DNA from: CAYVUV01 sp964455095
GTDB lineage: Bacteria > Desulfobacterota > Binatia > HRBIN30 > CADEER01
DNA length: 21,220 nt
Assembly (NCBI GenBank): GCA_964455095.1
Contig: CAYVUV010000409.1
Location: 1-21,220 of the forward strand
Direction of reading: 5' to 3'
In this document: one piece after another, positions 7,574 through 13,698 of the stretch
Layout of the letters: every line of letters starts with the position of its first letter
Numbering within the stretch: the stretch's first letter is position 1
Position numbers and translations under genes: made by a program
The notes under the pieces: model-generated
Databases searched by the model: none
What the model was told of the DNA's origin: nothing
Seen by the model: the letters and a program-made list of their open reading frames with translations, nothing else

Positions 7574-7985
7574 ATGGCTGTTCCTGATTTCCAGACCTTG
7601 ATGCTTCCATTGTTGAGGCTGACCGGTGACGGACAGCACCATACGCTGGCGAAGGCGGGCGAGTGGCTGGCCCAAGAGTTCCAACTCTCCGACGAAGACC
7701 GAAAGGAGCTTCTCCGAAGCGGGCAGACGCGGTTGTACAACCGGGTGGCTTGGACATCGACCTAACTCCGAAAAGCGGGCCTTCTCCGGTCTGTTGGGCC
7801 GGGACGTTTCCAACTGACGGAACGCGGGCGCGAGGTTCTCGCCAGCGGACCCACAGCCATCGATGTTGCCATTCTGGAGAGTCGATTCCCGGAGATGTCG
7901 GAGTTCCGCAAGGCACGTTCTTCAAGGGGAGAGGTTGCGGGCGAGGAGTCCCCGGCGATCTTCAACACCGCGGATGGCAGCGCCC
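7574..7985 (+). pseudogene. Remnant of Mrr-type restriction protein N-terminal domain, interrupted by one in-frame TAA
   Basis: ATG 7574 follows AGGTAGG (7559-7565). The first 63 codons read AVPDFQTLMLPLLRL, EFQLSDEDR and LYNRVAW, the winged-helix Mrr_N domain that recognises DNA in type IV restriction enzymes. A TAA stands at 7763-7765. In the same frame, with no shift, the family pattern continues as LRKAGLLRSVGPGRFQLTERGREVLA and IDVAILESRFPEMSEF. The stop lies just before LRKAGLL, where relatives I recall read WA-R-T-Y-L-K-K-A-G, so one base change in a Tyr codon explains it. Homology fades near 7985, before any PD-(D/E)XK nuclease domain, so the gene is also truncated. The first 63 residues could still be made as a small protein. 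Confidence 0.7.
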
Positions 7986-7989
7986 CGGC

Positions 7990-8238
7990 GTCGAGGAACG
8001 GGTTCGCGAGACTTTGGAGCGGTCCATTCCGAACGAGGCGATACGTCGCGAGGCGCTGCATTTCCTCGCTTCGGCTATCGAGAATGCGGATGAGGAACGA
8101 GGCAGTGCGTGGTACGTGCGTGAGACCGAGCAGGGGCTTCGGCTCATGACAGGCCGTCTGCTCGCATGCGAGGTCGCGCGGTCGCCCGTCGCGTGGCCGG
8201 AACGCGATCGTGATCCTTCGCGTCGCACCGTCCTTTAG
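7990..8238 (+). pseudogene. Fragment of an unrecognised protein fused out of frame to the Mrr remnant
   Basis: In the frame one base off from the Mrr remnant, 7990-8190 reads like real protein: VEERVRETLERSIPNE, REALHFLASAIENADEE, then SAWYVRETEQGLRLMTG and RLLACEVARS. Helix-forming heptads are followed by a strand-like part. There is no convincing start codon, and the upstream part of this frame is Gly/Arg/Pro-rich nonsense, so it is the 3' piece of a gene whose beginning has been lost. After ARS the text becomes shadow-like up to TAG 8236-8238. The family is unknown to me; a partner of the restriction gene is possible but unproven. Confidence 0.4.
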
Positions 8239-8377
8239 TGCGCAGCTCGTACACCTTCCGGGCAACCTGGGCGCTGGCACGGGCTTCCTCAAGCTGGGCT
8301 AGCCGCTCGGGCTTCCCAGCGAAGAAACGGCGGTGGACGTACTCGAGTGCGGCGGACGTATGTTTCTTCTTGGCCAT
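8144..8377 (-). pseudogene. Truncated HTH (XRE/HigA-like) antitoxin-type gene
   Basis: ATG 8377 has a clear GGAGG (8386-8390) 8 bases upstream. Residues 1-48 (MAKKKHTSAALEYVHRRF, LAQLEEARASAQVARKVY, ELRTK) match the start of XRE-type antitoxins such as HigA, where ELRTKAGL-(T/S)-Q opens the helix-turn-helix. Here homology stops exactly at that point (about 8234) and is replaced by a 29-residue shadow of the fragment on the other strand, so the DNA-binding helices are gone. The 77-residue product may be made but cannot bind DNA in the usual way. Assignment rests on the N-terminal pattern only. It is preceded by a tiny ORF whose TGA lies 3 bases before the ATG. Confidence 0.55.
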
Positions 8378-8380
8378 GGT

Positions 8381-8524
8381 TCAGTCCTCCGGTGGAATAA
8401 ACGTGTGCCGCCGCGGATTCGCTTCGAATGCGATCTTGCGTCGGGTGGCTTTCTCAATGTCCTTGAGCGGGACCGCTGCCTGTTGTCTGACGATACCGTG
8501 GGAAGTCACCGCGGTGAAGTTCAA
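8381..8524 (-). CDS. Small ORF or gene remnant coupled to the HTH gene
   Basis: This frame ends at TGA 8381-8383, 3 bases before the HTH-gene ATG, and contains its GGAGG site, as in a toxin-antitoxin operon. It reads SHGIVRQQAAVPLKDIEK, ATRRKIAFEANPRR and HTFIPPED, a plausible basic soluble protein tail. Possible starts are TTG 8524 (47 residues, overlapping the TGA of the propeller gene as TTGA) or GTG 8509. The frame also remains open into the 3' end of the propeller gene, so this could be the C-terminal stub of a longer lost gene, perhaps the toxin partner. I do not recognise the family. Confidence 0.4.
   Translation of the reverse strand: MNFTAVTSHGIVRQQAAVPLKDIEKATRRKIAFEANPRRHTFIPPED
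8386..8390 (-). promoter_or_regulatory. Ribosome binding site of the HTH gene
   Basis: GGAGG on the minus strand, 8 bases before ATG 8377. It lies inside the upstream small ORF and fixes the HTH start. Confidence 0.7.
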
Positions 8525-10593
8525 CGCGCGAGCCTGGATCTCGAGCGGCGCACGGTCATCGCCAGGAGCATCATCGCGAGCACGTGGACCGCGGGACCCG
8601 AGCCTGGGGGTGCGACCGCGCAGCCGTCACCTCCTGAGCTGGGAGTATCCTGACGCAGCTCGAACCCCCCGTCAGAGCAGGTCGCGGCGTAGACGGTTCT
8701 CGCGTCGTTGGGGTCGACCGCGAGATCGTTGACGCGCCGCAGGGGCGCTGCCACCGGCGTCCAATCGATGCCGCCGTCGTCGCTGCGGAAAAGCTGCCCG
8801 TTCGCCAGCGCGTAGACCGTGTTCGGGTTGCTCGGGCTTACCGCGACATGGAACAGCCCCGGCACGATCGCGGCCGGCAGATCGACTTTCTCCCACGACG
8901 CGGCCTGATCGCGGCTGGCGTAGATTCCTTCGCTGGTTGTCGCAAACAGCGTCGGCGGTGCCCCCGACGCGACCGTGAGCTCGGCTGACAGCGAGTCCGG
9001 CACGGGCGCCACCTCGACCCAGCTCTCCCCTCCATCGCTGCTCCGGTAGGCCACTCCCTCCGCCGTCGCGTAGATAGCCCCACTGCCGGCGTCGACGGCC
9101 ACCCCGCTGATGAATCCCAACCCCGAGCCCATTTGCTGCCAGGTGAGGGCGCCGTCGACGCTCTTGGCGACGCCACAGCTGCCGCATGCCGCATAGAACA
9201 CGGCGGGCGACCCGGGATCGATCGCAATGTCGAAGATGCGAATCGGGGAGGGGTCGCGCCGCGCCCACGTCCGACCGCCGTCGGTGCTCTTCAGGACCTG
9301 CGCGTCAAACGTCACCCCGTATACTGCCTGGGGATCGTTCGGATCGACTACCAACTCGTCGACCGGGGCCGGCCCCGTGCGACCCGAGTCACTCCACTCG
9401 CCGCCCCGGTTCTCGCTAAACAGCAGCCGCGGCGAGGCTTCGTCGATCGTCGAGAGGAGCAATCGAGTCGGCGTTGCAGGAACAGCCGCAATCGCGATCA
9501 GGCACGCGCTGCTCGGCCCCCGCTCAGCCGCTTGCCAGTTGCCGCCGCCGTCCGAGCTCGTGAACACGCCAGCGCCGTCGGTGCCTGCATAGACCACATC
9601 GGGGTTCTGCGGATCGATGCTGAGCGGCGCAATGGCGGCCGGCGGCAGCCCGCCGGCGACCTCTCGCCAGAAACCACCGCCGTCGTCGGAGCGGAACACC
9701 GAGCCGACGCGGGGGGCGAGCGGCTCGTGCGTGTAGGGGTCGAACGCGTCGGCCACCGCCGTGTACAGGCGCCCGGAGCCAGACGGGTCGACAGCGATCG
9801 CGCCCACTGCGCGTGCGCCGATGGTTCCGCCGAGCGGCGTCCACGTCTCCGCGCCATCGATGCTGCGGTAGATTCCCCTGCCGTCGGTTCCAACATAGAG
9901 GGTCGAAGGCGACGCCTCGTCCGCGGCAAGCGTCAGGACACACAAGCGATGGGTCGGGTCGTCAGCGAGGCGGTACTCGAGACCGCAGTCGGTCGGCAGA
10001 CCGGAGCTCGATTGCCGCCAGGTCGCCCCGGCGTCCGTACTCTTGAAAACGCGGTCGGCGGTCCGCGCGTAGAGCGTGCCCGGCTCGATCGCGTCGGCAA
10101 TCAGGGCCCCGGCGAGGGGACCAGACGGCAGCGGCAGGTCGTCTCCGGTCGGGCGCCAGGTCGAGCCGCCGTCGACGCTCTTGAGGAGCCCGACGCTCGT
10201 CATGGCGTAGACACCGTCGCTCGCGAGCGGGTCGACGGCCAATGCCAACACGAAGCGCCCTTGCAGGCCGGCGAGGGCTTGCCAGGTGCGGCCGCTGTCC
10301 GTGCTGCGGTAGGACGTCTCCGGGCCGCCGACGAAGATCGCGCCATCCGCCGCGAAAGCGAGCGCCAGCGCAGCATCGACCGCGAGCGCTTGCCAGTTCT
10401 TCCCGCGGTCATCGCTGCGAAAGAGCTTGTAGTTGACGATCGCGAAGATCCGATCGGGATCGGCGGGCTCGACCCCGATCGCCATGACCGCACCTCCCGG
10501 CGGTCCGATCGGCCGCCATTCGGCCGTCCCGGCGCTCGCGACTGGCGCCACAAGAAGTTGAAAGAGTACCGAGCAACGCAACACACGGCCCAT
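8521..10593 (-). CDS. Secreted beta-propeller protein with 13 Asp-box (BNR-like) repeats and C-terminal sorting-type tail
   Basis: 690 residues, starting at ATG 10593 after a strong AGGAGGAA. A signal peptide (about 1-21, ending ASAG) precedes about 13 Asp-box-like motifs of the form (F/Y)RS-x-DGG-x-(T/S)-W, for example YRSTDSGRTW, LKSVDGGSTW, FRSDDGGGFW, YRSSDGGESW. This is the pattern of sortilin/VPS10-like and plant HCF136-like propellers, often called 'WD40/YVTN/BNR repeat glycosyl hydrolase' without proof of hydrolase activity. The end has GGDGCAVAPP, a hydrophobic segment and RRSRSRLAR, resembling MYXO-CTERM/JDVT-CTERM-type sorting tails with an invariant Cys before the helix. It is probably exported and surface-anchored or released; ligand unknown. 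The sialidase catalytic Arg triad and FRIP motif are not evident. Confidence 0.85.
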   Translation of the reverse strand: MGRVLRCSVLFQLLVAPVASAGTAEWRPIGPPGGAVMAIGVEPADPDRIFAIVNYKLFRSDDRGKNWQALAVDAALALAFAADGAIFVGGPETSYRSTDSGRTWQALAGLQGRFVLALAVDPLASDGVYAMTSVGLLKSVDGGSTWRPTGDDLPLPSGPLAGALIADAIEPGTLYARTADRVFKSTDAGATWRQSSSGLPTDCGLEYRLADDPTHRLCVLTLAADEASPSTLYVGTDGRGIYRSIDGAETWTPLGGTIGARAVGAIAVDPSGSGRLYTAVADAFDPYTHEPLAPRVGSVFRSDDGGGFWREVAGGLPPAAIAPLSIDPQNPDVVYAGTDGAGVFTSSDGGGNWQAAERGPSSACLIAIAAVPATPTRLLLSTIDEASPRLLFSENRGGEWSDSGRTGPAPVDELVVDPNDPQAVYGVTFDAQVLKSTDGGRTWARRDPSPIRIFDIAIDPGSPAVFYAACGSCGVAKSVDGALTWQQMGSGLGFISGVAVDAGSGAIYATAEGVAYRSSDGGESWVEVAPVPDSLSAELTVASGAPPTLFATTSEGIYASRDQAASWEKVDLPAAIVPGLFHVAVSPSNPNTVYALANGQLFRSDDGGIDWTPVAAPLRRVNDLAVDPNDARTVYAATCSDGGFELRQDTPSSGGDGCAVAPPGSGPAVHVLAMMLLAMTVRRSRSRLAR

Positions 10594-10596
10594 ACG

Positions 10597-10604
10597 TTCC
10601 TCCT
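10597..10604 (-). promoter_or_regulatory. Strong ribosome binding site of the propeller gene
   Basis: AGGAGGAA on the minus strand, with 3 bases between it and ATG 10593. It is one of the few near-consensus sites in the window and fixes this start. Confidence 0.7.
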
Positions 10605-10710
10605 GCGCTGCCGTAGATAGACGCGCATGGGCGAGATTTGATTCACGGGCGGTTACTCGCTGCGCTCGTCATGGAAGGAGTCGCCACGCCTGGACTCGTG
10701 CGCGGGGTGG

Positions 10711-10750
10711 GGACTCCGCGGCTGCGCCTCGATTCGCAGAAGCCGACTTT
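10711..10750 (-). repeat. Dispersed 40-bp repeat, copy A
   Basis: 37 of 40 bases match 11426-11465. Similarity continues about 10 bases further on the low-coordinate side with more mismatches. Read on the minus strand, it encodes KVGFCES-x-RSRG in an open frame, like the tail of the pentapeptide protein. Confidence 0.8.
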
Positions 10751-10762
10751 TTCGCGAACGAG

Positions 10763-10777
10763 GCTTCGACAGGCTCA
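10763..10777 (+). repeat. Dispersed 15-bp repeat, copy 2
   Basis: GCTTCGACAGGCTCA, the exact inverse of 232-246. It lies 12 bases from repeat copy A, and the two may form one composite element. Confidence 0.5.
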
Positions 10778-10932
10778 CCTGAGCGGCTTTGCCCGCCAAT
10801 CCAGACGCGACAGAGAATCACGAAATCGGAATCGAAGCCCTTCACTGCCTGACTTCTGTTTCGTGTTTTCGCTGTTTCGTGTTGTCGTGATCTTCCGAAT
10901 TCTGCTTGGTTACGAAGAACTGGGGAACTTGC

Positions 10933-10992
10933 TCACGGTGCGACGATGCGCAGACCGGGAAGATGACTCTGGATACGCTGGAAGTCGCCCGA
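10933..10992 (-). pseudogene. Possible C-terminal stub of a PIN-domain (VapC-like) toxin
   Basis: The minus strand reads GDFQRIQSHLPGLRIVAP before TGA 10935-10933. The pattern DF-x-R-(I/V)...PGLR-(I/V) followed by a stop is typical of the end of VapC/PIN toxins. Only about 18 residues are recognisable and nothing upstream supports the rest of the fold. Position downstream of a ParD-like antitoxin remnant on the same strand is suggestive, although ParD normally pairs with ParE. Confidence 0.25.
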
Positions 10993-11051
10993 ACCGGAAC
11001 CCTTGGGGACGTTCTTAGCTTATTAGTTTGGCCGGCGTTGCAGCTAAAAGA

Positions 11052-11207
11052 CTAGGAACGTCTCCTCGGCAGCCCCTTCCGGATGAGATCGCCGACCTAT
11101 TCCGTCGGGGTTCCAAATCCACCCTTCTTGGTCTGCCGGTCGACGAACTCCCGTAGGTCCTTCGGCATGTTCACGTTCACCGACGCCACGGAAATCAGCG
11201 TCAACAT
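11052..11207 (-). pseudogene. ParD/CopG-type antitoxin remnant, interrupted by one in-frame TAG
   Basis: On the minus strand from ATG 11207 (or GTG 11189) the frame reads ASVNVNMPKDLREFVDRQ and TKKGGFGTPTE, the ribbon-helix-helix start of ParD-like antitoxins. TAG stands at 11097-11099, then the same frame continues VGDLIRKG before turning into shadow sequence and a second stop at 11052-11054. Family members commonly read (S/T)-E-Y-V-R-(D/E)-LI-R at this place, so the TAG lies where Tyr is expected and a single base change explains it. The helical C-terminal half that neutralises the toxin is missing or shifted. No intact ParE is present downstream. Confidence 0.6.
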
Positions 11208-11357
11208 GGTGGGCGGATGCTGTCACCATTCGCCCTACGAGCATATCTTCTCGGCCGTTCGCCGCGTGACAGCCGGCACCCCGAGCACTTGATGCCGAGC
11301 GTCGCTCGGATCATACGCGGTCGTGCGTTCCGGACGCTCGCCAGCAAAGCGCAGTTG
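11208..11357. other. Short gap between the ParD-like remnant and the pentapeptide gene
   Basis: 150 bases in which I see no gene and no clear repeat. Any promoter for the ParD-like remnant would lie here. Confidence 0.4.
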
Positions 11358-12473
11358 TCAAGGCTGGCGACCGCTACTCGGTCGGACAATACGCTTCTTC
11401 GCCGGCGTCGGTAGCCGCGGGTGGCGGATGCCGCGGCTGCGCATCGATTCGCAGAAGCCGACTTTCAGCACCTGGTCATCGAAGATCGACAGCAGGTGGT
11501 CCAGGCTCCGGTACTTCACCGCCGGCTGAACCCAGCGATAGCGCGTGAAGTGTTCGAACATGGCGTACGGGCGCTCATCGTCGCCGATGAGGGGCAGCAC
11601 GGGGACGGAGGGAAGGTAGGGGACGATGAAGCTCAGCTCGTGCGGGATGCTCTTTGCGTCGGTGAGGTCGGCGATGATGAAGCAGGCCATGTGGGCGAGG
11701 CTGGCGACGGTTTCGGTGAGATCGCGGGTGCGGGGCTTGGCGAAGTCGAACAGCAACGGCACGAAGTTGTGTGCGATGAGGCGCGTCTTGATGGCGTCGA
11801 GCACGAGTTTCCGCGCCGGGGTGAAGCGGCCGAGGATGAGCACGGTGCGGCTGCTCAACGTGTCGATGACCTCGGCGATCTTGGGATTGTCGAGCAAGAC
11901 GAAGAGAAGTTGCGCGGATTCGAGATCGTCGACCGTGAGCGGGGGCGACTCGAAGTCGGCCTGGATGATCAGGCCCGACTCGTCGGCCGGTTTTCCTTTC
12001 AGTCCCCAGATGCCGGCGCCATACACCTCGACACCTTTGAGCTTCGCGCCTTCGAGGTCGGCTTCGGCCAGTGAGGCGTGACGCAGGTTGGCGCCGGTGA
12101 GGTTCGCGCCGCGCAGGATCGCGCGGCGCAGACTCGTGCCGCGCAGGTCCGCGCCCCGGAGCGTCGTCCCGATCAACGTGGCACGGCTCAGGATGGCGTA
12201 CTTCACCTGACTGCCGGACAAGTCGGCGCCGGAAAAGTCGGCTTCGCTCATTTGCGCGTACGACAGATCGGCAGCGCGAAGATTTGCCTTCGCGAGCTTC
12301 GCCTTCCACAGATTGGCGCGTGTGAGATCGAAGCGGCGCAGGTTCTCGCCACTCAGCTGCGCCGCGCTGAGGTCGGGGGTGATCTTGCGCTTGCCGCGAC
12401 TGTTGGCCTTGCGCCACGCGTTCCAGGCCGTGACCCCTTCGCGGAGTTTTTGGAGATGGGCGGGATTGGCCAT
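11358..12473 (-). CDS. Pentapeptide-repeat protein with C-terminal TIR-like domain
   Basis: 371 residues from ATG 12473; the frame could start 8 codons earlier, but MANPAHLQKLREGVTAWNAWR is the usual beginning of this family. Residues 34-150 are pentapeptide repeats of A(D/N)Lxx type (RANLW, KANLR, AADLS, EADFS, GADLS, RGADL, GANLT, EADLE), forming a right-handed quadrilateral beta helix. Residues 208-330 are an alpha/beta domain: TVLILGRFTPARKLVLDAI, NFVPLLFDFAKP, then DLTETVASLAHMACFIIADLTD and SIPHELSFIVP. This order of strand, Asp-rich turn and ETV helix is that of a TIR-like or related nucleotide-handling domain repeatedly found behind pentapeptide repeats. It is cytoplasmic with no signal peptide. 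A sensor/effector role is inferred. Residues 337-371 are encoded through a dispersed repeat. Confidence 0.85.
   Translation of the reverse strand: MANPAHLQKLREGVTAWNAWRKANSRGKRKITPDLSAAQLSGENLRRFDLTRANLWKAKLAKANLRAADLSYAQMSEADFSGADLSGSQVKYAILSRATLIGTTLRGADLRGTSLRRAILRGANLTGANLRHASLAEADLEGAKLKGVEVYGAGIWGLKGKPADESGLIIQADFESPPLTVDDLESAQLLFVLLDNPKIAEVIDTLSSRTVLILGRFTPARKLVLDAIKTRLIAHNFVPLLFDFAKPRTRDLTETVASLAHMACFIIADLTDAKSIPHELSFIVPYLPSVPVLPLIGDDERPYAMFEHFTRYRWVQPAVKYRSLDHLLSIFDDQVLKVGFCESMRSRGIRHPRLPTPAKKRIVRPSSGRQP
11426..11465 (-). repeat. Dispersed 40-bp repeat, copy B, inside the pentapeptide gene
   Basis: Matches 10711-10750 at 37 of 40 bases. It encodes residues 337-350 of the pentapeptide protein, starting KVGFCES directly after the end of the recognisable TIR-like domain. 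Confidence 0.8.
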
Positions 12474-12563
12474 CAGATTCGAACCGAGGCGCGGCAACGC
12501 AGGTGCGGGGCACGTCTACTGGTTCTGTGCCCTGCTCTCAAGCAAGGGGGCGGGCGGTGCGGA

Positions 12564-13586
12564 TCAGTCGGCGCAGAGGGGTTGCGCGTTCCCGTTCTCG
12601 TCGAACCAGCATCGGCAGCCGACTGTCGGATGCGCGTGCGTGCAGGATCCCTGGGCGGCGGAACAGTCGTGCGGAAGCCCTTCCAGCGGGCCGACGCAAG
12701 CCCCCAGGCAGGCGGTGGCGCGGCTGCAGGGGCAGCCATCCTGTCCGGTGGGGCACAGACATTCGGGCTCCAGGCTGAGGCCGACGCGGGTCCAGGTACC
12801 TCCCGCCGCCAGGCAGCTTCCTTCCGTCTCGGCGGCGACGCAGCTCGGGAATCGATCCATGACTTCCCTGTCGCCGCACGAGCAGCCATCGAGGGCCGAC
12901 CTGACGGCACGAACGACCTCGACCAGACTCACTGCCTGGTCTCCATTCTGGTCCATGGCACTACAGCGGTCCGCGGTGTCCCGACCCAGCGCGATGTCTG
13001 CCCCCAACACGAGCTCGGCAATGGTCACCTGCCCGTCGTCGTCGCAATCGCCAGCGCAGGCGGTCGGTTCGATGGTCGGATTGATCGTGGCGGTCGGGGT
13101 GTAGGTCGGCGTCGGGGTCGGCGTCCCCTCGCATGCCTGCTGCGCGGCGCCGAAGTGCACCTGGAACAGGTGCGCGGTATTCGCCGCGTTGCTGTCGACC
13201 CGCAGCTCCAACCGCGACGGAAAGGTTTGGCCAGTGGCGTCGAATGTGACGGGAATCGACACGGTTGCGCCGCTCGGAAGCGACAGCGGAGGCGTGATGC
13301 CGTCCAGGTCCCAGCTGAAGCCGGCACCGTAGTAGCCCTGGCTGTAGCCGTGGGTCAGCGTGAGCGCGCTGATCTCGAGTGTGCTGCCCGGCGGGCCCGC
13401 GCTGGCGACGGTAATCGTGAATGCCCCCTGGCACCCCAGCGACTGGCTCGATGGTGTGACGCCGATTTCCGGCGCTGGCGCGAGCGGTGCCGCGACGGCG
13501 GTCGGCGCTCCTGCTCCCAGCTGCGCCAACGTGAGAATGGCGCCCAGCACGGCGCCGAAGCGTTCGCCCTTCTTCACTTTGCGCAT
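12564..13586 (-). CDS. Secreted protein with dockerin-like EF-hand pair and Cys-rich C-terminus
   Basis: 340 residues from ATG 13586, which has GGGGGGCGG just upstream and gives a signal peptide (basic 2-9, hydrophobic 11-32, ending AVAAP). The frame is open 112 codons further, but that part overlaps the divergent gene and lacks a signal. Residues 40-148 form an Ig-like beta domain (TFPSRLELRVDS). A Thr-Pro linker (155-174) leads to two EF-hand-like calcium loops: DCDDDGQVTIAELV (180-193) and MDQNGDQAVSLVEVV (211-225), the dockerin-like pair that recurs in this window's secreted proteins. The C-terminal 100 residues hold about 14 Cys (ECLCPTGQDGCPCS, GCRCWFDENG), probably disulfide-bonded. 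Probably exported; ligand and function unknown. Confidence 0.8.
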   Translation of the reverse strand: MRKVKKGERFGAVLGAILTLAQLGAGAPTAVAAPLAPAPEIGVTPSSQSLGCQGAFTITVASAGPPGSTLEISALTLTHGYSQGYYGAGFSWDLDGITPPLSLPSGATVSIPVTFDATGQTFPSRLELRVDSNAANTAHLFQVHFGAAQQACEGTPTPTPTYTPTATINPTIEPTACAGDCDDDGQVTIAELVLGADIALGRDTADRCSAMDQNGDQAVSLVEVVRAVRSALDGCSCGDREVMDRFPSCVAAETEGSCLAAGGTWTRVGLSLEPECLCPTGQDGCPCSRATACLGACVGPLEGLPHDCSAAQGSCTHAHPTVGCRCWFDENGNAQPLCAD

Positions 13587-13698
13587 GGGTCCGCCCCCCA
13601 GGGGTGACCCTAAGCCTTGACTCGAGTTGATGGAACCGGCAAAGGCGCGCGGGGCGCCGGAATTTGAACGGTACTCAACCGTGCGTGCAAGGGAGCTC
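13587..13698. promoter_or_regulatory. Divergent intergenic region
   Basis: The 112 bases between the dockerin-like gene and the lactonase-like gene must carry promoters for both. I see no clear core promoter hexamers. Confidence 0.35.
13689..13695 (+). promoter_or_regulatory. Ribosome binding site fixing the lactonase-like start
   Basis: AAGGGAG just before ATG 13699. It decides for this start over an in-frame ATG at 13630 that lacks a binding site and would bury the signal peptide. Confidence 0.6.

Larger units (their letters stand above)
10605..11051. other. Gene-poor stretch with dispersed repeats
   Basis: No convincing gene is present. It holds dispersed repeat copy A (10711-10750), the 15-bp repeat (10763-10777), an A/T-richer stretch rich in TTTCGTG words (10855-10890), and on the minus strand a short toxin-like tail (10933-10990). 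Open frames here are Arg/Ser-rich shadows. Confidence 0.6.

Noticed and set aside
9133..10620. 495-codon plus-strand open frame
   Set aside because: Antisense to the Asp-box propeller. The real strand has 13 periodic repeats, a signal peptide and a strong binding site.
10638..11018. 126-codon plus-strand open frame in the gene-poor gap
   Set aside because: It crosses two dispersed repeats, has no binding site, and reads as Arg/Ser-rich text with no domain.
7574..11207. Stop-codon reassignment (TAA/TAG read as Tyr) for the organism
   Set aside because: The acylase gene ends in TAA, and the mmdA, carrier and lactonase-like genes end in TAG at normal places, so general reassignment is excluded. 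Only rare suppression or decay remains.
11083..11292. Small plus-strand frame opposite the ParD-like remnant
   Set aside because: It is the mirror of the ribbon-helix-helix coding sequence, which is recognisable only on the minus strand.
12078..13607. 509-codon plus-strand open frame
   Set aside because: Antisense of the pentapeptide and dockerin-like genes. Its apparent AAQTRAAQVRAPE repeats are the reverse image of pentapeptide codons.
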